Assembly: GCF_947087965.1 (NCBI RefSeq)
Contig: NZ_CAMUES010000008.1
Location: forward strand, 62,001-126,000
Direction of reading: 5' to 3'
Origin: an uncultured Mobiluncus sp.
Lineage (GTDB): Bacteria; Actinomycetota; Actinomycetes; Actinomycetales; Actinomycetaceae
Length of the DNA stretch: 64,000 bases
Shown: positions 26,263 through 34,049 of the stretch, piece after piece
How the letters are laid out: each line of letters begins with the position of its first letter
Numbering within the stretch: position 1 is the stretch's first letter
Notes under the pieces: model-generated
Seen by the model: the letters and a program-made list of their open reading frames with translations, nothing else
Told to the model about the DNA's origin: nothing
Databases searched by the model: none
Program-made: the position numbers and the translations under genes

Positions 26263-27609
26263 TCAGGCTTCACAAGGCCGGTGGCCAGATTTTGGGGAGC
26301 CGCTCGCACCCTGTCCTGGCAGTCCCAGCGCGCGAGCGAGAATCTCGATGGGGTGAACGACTTCGGCGCCGGTTCCTTTCCGAATCTGCCAGCGACACGT
26401 TTCGGTGTCGCAGGCCGCCAAGTGGGGGTTCACGGATTTAATTTTTGCAAACAGCGGTTTACCGATGGCTTGCGCCACGGCGAATTTTTCTTTCTTTAGT
26501 CCGTAGGTTCCGGCGATACCGCAGCAGGGCTGACCCGATTCCACTACGTGCACGCCGGGGATAGTTTCCAGCATCCGAATCGCCGGCTTGCCGATACCCT
26601 GGGATTTCACCTGGCAGGGCTGGTGATAGGTCAGGGTCAAGTTCAGTGGGTGCAAGTCGCTTTCCGGGAATTCGCCCTCGTCCATCAGATGTGCGATGAA
26701 TTCGGAAGTCTCGAACAGGCGTGCGCCCACATCTCGCAGAACAGCATCTTCCAACCCCATGATTTCGCGGGCTTCATGGCGCAGCATTCCCGCGCAAGAC
26801 CCCGAAGAGGAAACGATTGGCAGGTTCTCCCCGGCGCGCTGCAGTTGGTGTGCCAGCTGCAAGACGTGGCGCGAAGCGTCGTTGAACAGCCCGTTTGATT
26901 GTGACGCCAGCCCGCAGCAGCCCTGTTTCGGGACGATGACGCGATACCCCAGATGCTCCAGCACTTCGACCGTCGCGATGGACGTGGATACCTCAAAGTA
27001 CGCCCCCGCACAGCCGTGGAAGAACACAATCGGGCCGCGGTGCCACTTCATTTCAGAAGGCAGGTACATGGTCGACTGGGGACGGCGCGGGACGTAGGGG
27101 CCGCCATAGACCTCCTTTTCGTGCCTCTTCCACCAGGTCAAGAAGCTGGTGGATTGAGCCACAGGGGTGGGGGCGTCGGCGTGGACCCCGATAACGGCCT
27201 GCACAAGTTTGCGAATCGGCCGGTTCCGTATCGCCGCGTTTGCGATGGGGGCTAGCGGGGTCAGCAGTTTACCTTCCAGCTCAGTTTGGGTAATCAGGCG
27301 GTCGCGCAAGGGCATGTTGTCGGCCTTCATGACGGCCCGAGCTTGGGCGTTCAGTTCGGCAATCTTTACTCCGTGGGGGCATACGGTAGTACAGATGGAG
27401 CAGCCCGAACAGTAGTCTAGGGACTTATCGACTGACTGACCTTTGCGGAAACGCTCCGCTTGGGGACCTACGAATTTGGGCCCGGAAAAGTTTGGGGTGA
27501 CCCGCATGACCGGGCATTGGGTCTCGCAGATGGTGCATTTCAGGCACTGATCCAGGGAAGTGCGCGCCAGGTTTGCTTTGGCGTAATCTAGCGCGGTGAT
27601 TTCCGTCAT
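26263..27609 (-). CDS. glpC: Anaerobic glycerol-3-phosphate dehydrogenase subunit C
   Basis: The protein has 448 residues. Two ferredoxin-type 4Fe-4S clusters are coded near the N-terminus (CLKCTICETQCP and CSGCSICTTVCP). Two CCG motifs follow (CCGLAS and CCGIAGTYG), as in heterodisulfide-reductase-type subunits. GlpC anchors the GlpAB catalytic pair to the membrane and passes electrons to menaquinone. Its start overlaps the glpB stop (ATGA). The C-terminus is longer and more polar than the E. coli protein. Confidence 0.93.
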   Translation of the reverse strand: MTEITALDYAKANLARTSLDQCLKCTICETQCPVMRVTPNFSGPKFVGPQAERFRKGQSVDKSLDYCSGCSICTTVCPHGVKIAELNAQARAVMKADNMPLRDRLITQTELEGKLLTPLAPIANAAIRNRPIRKLVQAVIGVHADAPTPVAQSTSFLTWWKRHEKEVYGGPYVPRRPQSTMYLPSEMKWHRGPIVFFHGCAGAYFEVSTSIATVEVLEHLGYRVIVPKQGCCGLASQSNGLFNDASRHVLQLAHQLQRAGENLPIVSSSGSCAGMLRHEAREIMGLEDAVLRDVGARLFETSEFIAHLMDEGEFPESDLHPLNLTLTYHQPCQVKSQGIGKPAIRMLETIPGVHVVESGQPCCGIAGTYGLKKEKFAVAQAIGKPLFAKIKSVNPHLAACDTETCRWQIRKGTGAEVVHPIEILARALGLPGQGASGSPKSGHRPCEA

Positions 27610-28907
27610 GACCGGCTCCTCTCAAGAGACGCCAATGATTGCACGGCCGCCCAGGCGCTACCTAAGGCGAGGCCTTCACCGGAAAGCTCGCGCCATGGCG
27701 CGCAGGCTCCCAGCATTTCGCCCAAGCAAAACACATTGTCGTAAAGCCGGTGTCCGGACGCGTCAACGGGACGCATCGTGTTATCGACCGCCACTCCTGA
27801 CATCAGCACGCGTTCGAGTTCCTGACGATTTTCTCGGTCAACCTGATGAATTGAATTGAGGTAGCCGGTGGCGTTGGGTGCGGGAGTGAACACGGGAAGA
27901 TTAAAGACCTTTTCTTGGATATTTAAGTGTGAGTCGCGCTCGAAGTTGCCCGAGGTCATTCCGCCGGCTGCGTCTAAAACTGCGTCAACTTTCACTTCGT
28001 CCACCCCCCCGGCCCGCGCGACCCGCAGCGCGGTCACGGTGCCGTCCAGGCTGTAGGCGGACAAAACCGCGCAGTTGGTGTGGATGTCTACGCGGGCTTC
28101 GCGGCAGCTGTTAACTAATATGTCGTAGGCGCGTCGCCCCAAGATAGAAGGGGGAACAGTGGGAACTTCGGCAACTGGCGCGTGAACCAGGGATTGAAAT
28201 TCACTAAAAGTTCGCGGGCTCAATCCCAGCAGCGCTGGAATGAGGATGGTTTCCCCGGTTTGCACGGTGTCGTTCAGTAGAGTGGCGAATTTTTGGCGCA
28301 GTTTAGCGGCTCGCTGCGGATCCAGGTCAGCGACGTCAAAGTTCCTGGCGTAGTCCGTGGCGGTGACGTCGGCTTCGTTTCCGCGTCCGCTCAAATCCAG
28401 GGTCACTGCCCGCGCCGAAAGCGAGAACCGCTCAGAGCGATTGAGGTTGTCGGCGATGAGGGTCGCGGGAAAATCTTTAAATTGTTTGAGGCCCACTACC
28501 AGCAATTTCATCTGGTCACGCAGGGCTCCCGCGGCACAGGTTTGGGGCACCAGATGGGTGGGGCGAACGGATCCCAAGGCGGAAGCCAGGAATGTGTTCG
28601 TGTTCGTGGCATTGGGTACCCAAAAATCGGGCAAGGCGCGCCGATACCATTCCATTCCGGCGCGTAAGCGTTCGGTCCCAATGAGGCGGTACGGGTGGTT
28701 ATCTGGCAGGTCGTCGACAGCTTGGTAAGGGTCGCCAACTACCGGGTCAGGACGGTTGGGGAGGTAGCCCAACAAATCGCCGGTGCCGGCGGAAAGTACC
28801 AGGCCGCCGAGGCCTTTGGTGTATACCGTAACTTGGTATCCTTTTTTGTGAGCCATGAGGGCAGCGCTTAAACCGGCTAATCCCGCACCGATTACGGCGA
28901 TTTTCAT
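27606..28907 (-). CDS. glpB: Anaerobic glycerol-3-phosphate dehydrogenase subunit B
   Basis: The protein has 433 residues. A Rossmann dinucleotide-binding start (IGAGLAGLSAALMA) and a GlpB-like body with a C-terminal FCLGEMLGA...SGEGLALGSAW segment mark the family. GlpB is the FMN/FAD-containing partner of GlpA and relays electrons to GlpC. It is coupled to both neighbours by four-base overlaps: the glpA stop upstream and the glpC start downstream. That tight packing supports a stoichiometric complex. Confidence 0.92.
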   Translation of the reverse strand: MKIAVIGAGLAGLSAALMAHKKGYQVTVYTKGLGGLVLSAGTGDLLGYLPNRPDPVVGDPYQAVDDLPDNHPYRLIGTERLRAGMEWYRRALPDFWVPNATNTNTFLASALGSVRPTHLVPQTCAAGALRDQMKLLVVGLKQFKDFPATLIADNLNRSERFSLSARAVTLDLSGRGNEADVTATDYARNFDVADLDPQRAAKLRQKFATLLNDTVQTGETILIPALLGLSPRTFSEFQSLVHAPVAEVPTVPPSILGRRAYDILVNSCREARVDIHTNCAVLSAYSLDGTVTALRVARAGGVDEVKVDAVLDAAGGMTSGNFERDSHLNIQEKVFNLPVFTPAPNATGYLNSIHQVDRENRQELERVLMSGVAVDNTMRPVDASGHRLYDNVFCLGEMLGACAPWRELSGEGLALGSAWAAVQSLASLERSRS

Positions 28908-30649
28908 CGGGCGCCTCCTGCTGGTTCGGCATGACCTGTGCCATGATTTAAAGCCAGGTCGCCAGTAGCGCGACTAGAAACCGGGCTGGGGCCGGGCAGA
29001 TGTTCCAAGTCTAAGGTTCCCATAATCCACCTCTGCAGAGCCATTTCGCGCGCCAATGCTCCGTAGAGAATCGGAGTGATTCCTCCTAGGCGATTGGACA
29101 GGAACAGGTTCAGCATGGTGGTGCTGACGTCAGCACGCAGTGCCGCGGGGCAGTCGGTGGCGGTAGGAGTAACGGTATTGGAAGTGGGGGAATCTGGGGG
29201 AGCTACCACCGCAGAAGCGGGCGGCGTCGGAAGATTTTTCAAGCGAAAATCGTGGATAATGCCCGCGGTGCGTGCCCCGCAAAAACTGCCCTGGCAAGGT
29301 CCCATGCCAATGCGCAGCTGGCGGCGCAAATCGTCGATATTAGCCAAAGGATTTTCAGCCAGAGTCTTCAAAATCATCCGCTGGTTGACCAGTTCACACT
29401 CGCAGATGATGGGGTCGTCGTGGCGGTCTGTTTCGCGGGCCTGCAACCGGTCGGACAAATGGCTGAAGCGGCGGGCGCGGGCAGAGGGAACCGGCTCTTG
29501 TGCGGTGGTGCAAACCCGATTGTCGCCCAGCTGGTGACACATAATGTTCACGACCTTTTCCGCCATCAGACGATAAGTCGTGAGTTTGCCGCCCACAATG
29601 GTCAGGAAACCGCGAATGTCGTCGCGTTCCAGGTGGTCGAGAATGGCCATGCCACGAGTCATGTGTCGAGTGTCAGTGACGCTGACGCGCACATCTCGCA
29701 ACAGCGGGCGAGCTCCAGCCCAGACGTGCAAGGGGCGGGCTTGGCGCAAACCGGGAACCAGCTGTTCGCCCTTGTCGAGCATTTGTTGGACTTCTTCCGG
29801 CTTGATGGCCAGGAAATCCGGTTTGACGGCGGGTTGGTCGGTGGTGCCGATGATGCAGATGGGATGGGCTGGCACCAGGATGTCGCCGTCGCCGGAGAGG
29901 GCACAGCGGTTGATGACGTGGTGAACCAGACGTTGATTAAAACCAATCATAATACCACGACCGGGTATAATTTCGATATCGCTGGCACCTGCCATTTCAG
30001 CAATCTGACCCGCCCACGGTCCGGCCGCGTTGATAACAAAGCGACAATCAACGTGAACGTCTGTGCCGGTCTTTTCATCCCGAGCTGACACCGCGCGGAT
30101 TGCACCGTCCTTGACGATAATCGATTCGACCCGGTGGTAGGGCAGGATTGTCGCGCCGTATTCCTGGGCGGATTCTAGGGCTCCCCAGATGAGTTTCCAC
30201 CCGTCCACCGCGCCATCGTTGACCTGGAAAGCGCGTTTGATCTGTGGATTCAGCCGTGGTTCGGTCTTGAAAGCTGTGCCGAGGGGAATTTCTTCGCAGG
30301 TCACGCCGGCTTTGAGGGCAGCTGGGAGGAAACGGTCCGCATACTCCTCGGGGTCGCTGGGGGTCAACACAAACAGGCCACCCACGTCCTCCAGTGCGTC
30401 GGCGTTGATACGGCGCAAAATAGCGTTTTCATCGGCGCACTGAGTGGCTGATTCGGGGTCAGATATAACGTAGCGCCCGCCCGAGTGCAGTAGTCCGTGG
30501 TAGCGAGCGGAAGTCCCTTGCCCGATATCGGCGCGTTCCAACAGAATGACATCGTAGCCGCGCATTGCCGCATCGCGAGCCACCCCGGCACCGGTAGCTC
30601 CGCCTCCGATAACGACGAGGTCAGCGTGCAGGCGGGTGAGAGAACTCAT
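28904..30649 (-). CDS. glpA: Anaerobic glycerol-3-phosphate dehydrogenase subunit A
   Basis: The protein has 581 residues. It begins with an FAD-binding GGGATGAGVARDAAMRG motif and carries the DAO fold of GlpA/GlpD. Around residue 400-460 a BFD-like [2Fe-2S] segment is visible (CECELVN then GMGPCQGSFCG), which distinguishes GlpA from the aerobic GlpD. It oxidises glycerol-3-phosphate to dihydroxyacetone phosphate during anaerobic growth. It is the first gene of the operon, so the promoter should lie upstream of 30649, but I could not identify a convincing one. A low-complexity stretch near residue 480-510 (Ala/Pro/Thr) probably links the C-terminal helix. Confidence 0.93.
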   Translation of the reverse strand: MSSLTRLHADLVVIGGGATGAGVARDAAMRGYDVILLERADIGQGTSARYHGLLHSGGRYVISDPESATQCADENAILRRINADALEDVGGLFVLTPSDPEEYADRFLPAALKAGVTCEEIPLGTAFKTEPRLNPQIKRAFQVNDGAVDGWKLIWGALESAQEYGATILPYHRVESIIVKDGAIRAVSARDEKTGTDVHVDCRFVINAAGPWAGQIAEMAGASDIEIIPGRGIMIGFNQRLVHHVINRCALSGDGDILVPAHPICIIGTTDQPAVKPDFLAIKPEEVQQMLDKGEQLVPGLRQARPLHVWAGARPLLRDVRVSVTDTRHMTRGMAILDHLERDDIRGFLTIVGGKLTTYRLMAEKVVNIMCHQLGDNRVCTTAQEPVPSARARRFSHLSDRLQARETDRHDDPIICECELVNQRMILKTLAENPLANIDDLRRQLRIGMGPCQGSFCGARTAGIIHDFRLKNLPTPPASAVVAPPDSPTSNTVTPTATDCPAALRADVSTTMLNLFLSNRLGGITPILYGALAREMALQRWIMGTLDLEHLPGPSPVSSRATGDLALNHGTGHAEPAGGAR

Positions 30650-30908
30650 ATTAAAAGCCTATCTGATGTCCGGTGAGATGGGGGCATTTCGCGCTGGCGG
30701 CAGCTGGGCGGGGGGCATTTGGTGGAGTCGGTTGCACGACTTACCGTTTTTAGAAGGTGCAGGCGGGATTGTTCCTGATTGCAAACTGTGTCTGTGCAGA
30801 TAGGGACATTTTGCTGGTGGTAATTAGTGAAGTCTGGGAAGTGAAATCGGTCGTTCGTGCATTTGCTCAGATTCTTCCCGGCTAATATGCGCCGGGTGCG
30901 CCGAGCGA
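30650..30908. other. Gene-free divergent region between glpA and ssrA
   Basis: No supported gene lies here. It contains a near-copy (17 of 18 bases) of the gltX-upstream arm AAATCGGTCATTCGTGCA at 30844-30861. The glpA promoter and any regulator site should be here, but I cannot point to one with confidence. Confidence 0.5.
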
Positions 30909-30937
30909 TGGACAGAATTCTGGGCTGAGGTTACAAT
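30909..30937 (+). promoter_or_regulatory. Promoter of ssrA
   Basis: TGGACA (30909-30914) and TACAAT (30932-30937) are separated by 17 bp, close to the vegetative sigma consensus. The -10 box ends 35 bp before the mature tmRNA 5' end, leaving a short precursor leader. Confidence 0.75.
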
Positions 30938-30972
30938 GGAATACTTGCCATTGGCAGGGATAACTGAATAGC

Positions 30973-31341
30973 GGGGGTGATCGGTTTCGACGGTCGGTAG
31001 TGTCTTGAGAGAAGCGGGTCGAGGAGGTGTCCTCATCTCGTAAACGATGGATACGAAACAATAAGTGCTGAACGTAACAGTACTGAATCCTTCACCTTGG
31101 CTGCTTAACCCAAGGGAACTGATTCCGTCAGCCCGCAGTTGCTCTAGCTGCGGATCCTGGCGTCGTTTTTAGAGCCACTGGAATCGCCTGGGTTACTTAG
31201 GTTGATTCGAGATTTTAGGTAACTTTAGCCCGACGTGGCCCGGTCTGTGGGCAGCGTGGGGCCGAGAATCTAATACAGACTGCACCCGGAGAAGAAGCAA
31301 GTATTCCCGATCGGACGGGGGTTCAATTCCCCCCACCTCCA
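30973..31341 (+). ncRNA. ssrA: Transfer-messenger RNA (tmRNA)
   Basis: The 5' end GGGGGTG and 3' end CACCTCC-A pair as a tRNA-Ala-like acceptor stem with the usual G3-U70 wobble. The T-arm is GGGGG-TTCAATT-CCCCC. The tag reading frame runs from 31067 to the TAA at 31108 and encodes AERNSTESFTLAA if the resume codon is GCT. CCA is not encoded: the genome reads CAA. tmRNA with SmpB rescues stalled ribosomes and tags the unfinished protein for proteolysis. The tag ends in TLAA instead of the more common ALAA, still a protease-recognised Ala-Ala end. The total length of 369 nt is typical. Confidence 0.95.
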
Positions 31342-31342
31342 C

Positions 31343-31382
31343 AACGTTCAAAACCTCAGCATTTGCTGAGGTTTTGAACGTT
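31343..31382. terminator. Terminator of ssrA with a 19-bp perfect stem
   Basis: Perfect 19-bp arms at 31343-31361 and 31364-31382 form a hairpin ending in TTTT. It begins two bases after the tmRNA discriminator. The stem is AT-rich on its outer part and reads well in both directions. Confidence 0.9.
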
Positions 31383-31654
31383 TTAGTATGGGGAATTGAA
31401 CCCCCGTAGCGCGATGGCAGCGGCGGTAAGCCGCGTGAGCCATCGCGCAACAGTGCGGAGGCGATTAAGCGAAGGCAATGATTTGCCTTCGCCGCCGAAG
31501 CACCTCTAAGCGCGCTTGCGCGCTAAAAACAGCTAAATGTAAGAGTGAGGAAATTGAACCCCCCGTCGTTGACGCTTGGCGGAAGCGGCGGTAAGCCGCG
31601 TGTGCCGCCAAGTGGCAGCGTGGAGGCGTAAAAACGGCACTGGTGTGCCGTTTT
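31383..31654. repeat. Two hairpin modules carrying inverted copies of the tmRNA T-arm
   Basis: Module 1 starts with GGGGAATTGAACCCCCGT (31390-31407), the exact reverse complement of 18 bases of tmRNA (31315-31332). A nested hairpin follows, with outer arms GCGCGATGGC/GCCATCGCGC (31409-31448) and inner arms GCGGC-GGTAA-GCCGC. Two more stems are at 31469-31492 and 31509-31524. Module 2 starts with AAATTGAACCCCCCGT (31551-31566). Its nested hairpin has different outer arms, CTTGGCGG/CCGCCAAG (31575-31612), but the same inner stem and loop. A 10-bp stem AAAACGGCAC/GTGCCGTTTT closes it (31631-31654). Both share GGAGGCG after the hairpin. Open frames here look spurious. Confidence 0.8.
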
Positions 31655-31818
31655 AGCCGGAACTTGTGGCACGGTCTGGACACTCTGATGCAGGAGCGGT
31701 CATGTTTACCAGCACGCCTTACTGGAAAAAGACCGCGCCCTGAGGGTCAAACTTGGGGTATAATGCCAACCTCGATATTTGCTTAGTTTTTCAGGTGAGC
31801 GTCATTCGTGGTGTTGTT

Positions 31819-32097
31819 TTATCCAAAAAGGTCAGCGTGAGAACCGGTGCGGGTCAGGAACAGAATGAGACGATTTCCATCTATTCGATAGATCAGGAGC
31901 CAATCGAGCCTGATGTGACATTCTCTGAAACCGGCGTAGTTACCGTCGAGATTGTGATCCCGGTACTTTGCGTCAAGCGTATTTCTGCTCGCAAGCTGCG
32001 TAACGACTGAGTTGAGAAGTTCCAAATCCAGGCCGCGCCTTTTTGCCAGCTTCAAATCTTTTTTGAAGCGGTTGGACAGGACAACTCGTAGGCTCAT
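31819..32097 (-). CDS. Type II toxin of the YafQ/RelE family
   Basis: The protein has 92 residues of the RelE/YafQ mRNA-interferase fold. It has a basic start (SNRFKKDLKLAKRRGLD), the central DHNLDGNYAGFRECHI segment and the RLDWLLIYRIDGNRLILFLTRTGSHADLF C-terminal strand with a conserved His. Such toxins cut mRNA at the ribosome. Its ATG overlaps the antitoxin stop by four bases, giving coupled expression with the antitoxin first. The catalytic-type His/Asp/Arg residues appear intact. YafQ and RelE cannot be separated firmly, but the DinJ-type partner favours YafQ. Confidence 0.88.
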   Translation of the reverse strand: MSLRVVLSNRFKKDLKLAKRRGLDLELLNSVVTQLASRNTLDAKYRDHNLDGNYAGFRECHIRLDWLLIYRIDGNRLILFLTRTGSHADLFG

Positions 32098-32369
32098 GCG
32101 AGAACGTCCTCCATGGCTTCCTGGAAGTTTGCGTAGCTCGGGTATTGTTCCGGGTGTGCTTTCATTGCCTCATATTCCTGTAAAGCGGCCAAAGTTTCCG
32201 CATTGGGAATATCTCTCGTGATTCTAAAAGGTATCCCCTGGTCACGCACGGTTTGACGAAGGAAAATTGTCACGGCAGTGGTGAGATCCATACCCAAATC
32301 TTTCAGCAACTCTTGCGCTGACCGTTTGAGATCTGCATCCAAATTTATGTTCGTACTAACTTTGGTCAT
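32094..32369 (-). CDS. Antitoxin of the RelB/DinJ family
   Basis: The frame opens at 32486, but the ATG at 32369 has a strong GGAGGAGGG site and gives 91 residues. The N-terminus STNINLDADLKRSAQELLKDLGMDLTTAV is a ribbon-helix-helix DNA-binding domain typical of DinJ/RelB. The C-terminal half (PNAETLAALQEYEAMK...) should wrap the toxin. It neutralises the toxin and probably represses its own operon. It is the first gene of the pair. Confidence 0.88.
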   Translation of the reverse strand: MTKVSTNINLDADLKRSAQELLKDLGMDLTTAVTIFLRQTVRDQGIPFRITRDIPNAETLAALQEYEAMKAHPEQYPSYANFQEAMEDVLA

Positions 32370-32867
32370 GATTAGCCCTCCTCCAGTACAATCGTAGAAC
32401 TTACGGGTTAAAAGTCTATAGTTATGTGCGTAACGTGTGCCTAATACGCACTCTTTATGTCTAAATCTGCTAACTCGAACTGACAATGGAGCTAGCCAGG
32501 ACTTTGTTCTCTGGGGCTGTTCAGGACTGCAGCCGTCTCCCGAGGAATTAGAAAAAACCGCTACTAACCTGAGGGATGTCCGGAGCTAAAGAAACATTGC
32601 CATGTTGAATCGCTGGTGGTCGTGGTCAACACATCGGCGGGCCTGCGGCATTTCCGCGCCGTGCTGCCCGAAATAACCCGTAGTGAACACGAAATGACAC
32701 TTAGAGTCAGCGCAGATTTGCACGAAATGACACTTAGCGCCTGAGGTTAACAGTTTCAGTAATCCAGTTTGTTTAGGATTCTTGGTTCTGTGGGGTGATG
32801 GACCCACGGAGCGGATTTTACGTCCTTAGCATAAGGCGGTTTTTAGGTGTTCTGTGCGGCTTCCGCT
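32370..32867. repeat. Gene-free stretch with a 17-bp direct repeat
   Basis: CACGAAATGACACTTAG occurs at 32688-32704 and again at 32721-32737, 33 bp apart in the same orientation. The first ten bases resemble the gltX-upstream arm (TTGCACGAATGAC). The rest of this 498-bp interval holds the antitoxin promoter region and short open frames that I judge spurious. The repeat may be a remnant of a mobile-element end. Confidence 0.55.
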
Positions 32868-33359
32868 TCAGCGGGTGAAGAGTGTAGCGATGCCGGACAG
32901 GACAGCCGCCAAGAACGCTACCCCTACCGTGCTGAGTAGCCACTTTTTGCACTTGTCGCGGGCTCTGATGTAGGGCTTCAAATCCTCCGTACCGGGGATG
33001 ACCCACGCATCGGTGCGCCCCACCCAGTACTCATCGATAAAGAAACGGTCGATGAGGCTCATGATGAACAGGATCGCCGCTATCTGCCAGAATCCCGCCA
33101 GGAACCCTCTGGCGCCGTTGATTGCATAAACGCAGACCAGCACGTAAATGATGTAGCCGGGAACACAGATTGCTTTGAAAATCACGCGGCCTCGCTTGAT
33201 TCTCTCGGGTGTGGTCAGACCCAACTTCACGCACCGTTCCTGCACTTCGGGAGGGTAAAGATACACCATATCCACCGGGCTTTTGCGGATGCCGACGACG
33301 CAGACCAAAACCAGCAGCGCGCCCAAAACGAGCCCTTCCAAGACGATTCGTAAGACCAT
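32868..33359 (-). CDS. Hypothetical membrane protein with about four transmembrane helices
   Basis: I do not recognise the family. The 163-residue product has hydrophobic segments at about 5-23, 63-82, 85-107 and 140-160, with a conserved-looking DRFFIDEYWVGRTDAWVIPGT loop between the third and fourth. The start is well supported by GGAGGTG nine bases upstream. It lies inside the accessory island, 19 bp downstream of the truncated toxin, and may be cotranscribed with the antitoxin there. No function is assigned. Confidence 0.75.
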   Translation of the reverse strand: MVLRIVLEGLVLGALLVLVCVVGIRKSPVDMVYLYPPEVQERCVKLGLTTPERIKRGRVIFKAICVPGYIIYVLVCVYAINGARGFLAGFWQIAAILFIMSLIDRFFIDEYWVGRTDAWVIPGTEDLKPYIRARDKCKKWLLSTVGVAFLAAVLSGIATLFTR

Positions 33360-33378
33360 CGTTACACCTCCTGGTGCG

Positions 33379-33471
33379 CTAGCCGATTTGTATATTGTGC
33401 CTCATCGCGCCCGTCCTCGCTGTGGTTGAAGCGCCTTCCACCGCAAAGTCCCGGTAGAAGATAATCTTCAT
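33379..33471 (-). pseudogene. Truncated toxin reading frame after the orphan DinJ antitoxin
   Basis: An ATG at 33471 overlaps the antitoxin stop (ATGA), exactly as in intact toxin-antitoxin pairs. The frame starts MKIIFYRDF but reaches TAG after 30 codons. The remainder of the gap to the membrane protein carries no toxin-like sequence. This looks like a RelE/YafQ toxin that was cut down, leaving its antitoxin behind. Being so short, the family cannot be proved from residues alone. Confidence 0.6.
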
Positions 33472-33767
33472 GAGAGGTTGTCCAGGAATTGCGCCGCCTG
33501 GTGGGCATCGTTAAAGACTGCCCCGGTTTCGGGTTTCTCGCCGTCAATCACCTTCTGGGCATCGTCGATGGCACGAGCGGTTTGCGCATTGGGAACGTAG
33601 GCGAGGGCGGGGCGGATGGGAAGTGCCTGTTCACGCACCGCTTGCTTTAAGAACATATTGAGCGCCGTGGACATATCAAGTCCCAGGGCGTCAAAGAGTT
33701 TCTCGGCAGATTGCTTGGTCTGTGCATCGGTGCGGAAGTTAATCCGGGCTGCAGCGGAAGATGCCAT
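33468..33767 (-). CDS. Orphan antitoxin of the RelB/DinJ family
   Basis: The ATG at 33767 is preceded by AAGGGG at eight bases. Upstream ATG and GTG codons at 33773 and 33776 are less suitable. The 99-residue protein has the ribbon-helix-helix start (INFRTDAQTKQSAEKLFDALGLDMSTALNMFLKQAV) like the antitoxin at 32094. The two are paralogues but diverged. Its partner toxin is truncated, so it may persist as an autoregulator or an anti-addiction factor. An imperfect palindrome upstream may be its operator. Confidence 0.85.
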   Translation of the reverse strand: MASSAAARINFRTDAQTKQSAEKLFDALGLDMSTALNMFLKQAVREQALPIRPALAYVPNAQTARAIDDAQKVIDGEKPETGAVFNDAHQAAQFLDNLS

Positions 33768-33792
33768 ACCCATCACCCCTTGTCCTTAAGTG

Positions 33793-33814
33793 GTACATTG
33801 TATATCCATTGTAC
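33793..33814. promoter_or_regulatory. Candidate autoregulatory operator of the orphan antitoxin
   Basis: The 22-bp site begins GTACATTG and ends CATTGTAC, with an AT-rich centre. The ends GTACA and TGTAC are perfectly inverted. It lies 26 bp upstream of the antitoxin start, where ribbon-helix-helix repressors usually bind. The rest of the 282-bp gap up to 34049 holds no feature I can support. Confidence 0.45.
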
Positions 33815-34049
33815 GCCTGTTTGGTATATCGGTAAATAAGTAATGCACAAGGGCGGGGGTTGGGGCGAGTGTTCAACTTGCGTTGTCGGTAGCTACCGTC
33901 CGGGGTAAGGGGGTCTCTTTTTGCGTGCGGGGTCTATCCGGGAAGTAGTTAGGGCATAGTTCCATGAACAGCAATACTAGGAAGTTGAGACAACTGTAGG
34001 ACTCAGAGACGGGAAATTCTAAATCCGTAGGGACTAACCGACTCGAAAG

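Noticed and set aside
31193..31683. Minus-strand open frames of 85 and 72 codons across tmRNA and the hairpin modules
   Set aside because: They are antisense to tmRNA or made of hairpin sequence. The apparent similarity between them comes from the repeated T-arm and hairpin DNA.
32586..32807. 73-codon minus-strand open frame with a repeated KCHFV segment
   Set aside because: The repeat in the peptide is caused by the 17-bp DNA repeat. There is no ribosome binding site.
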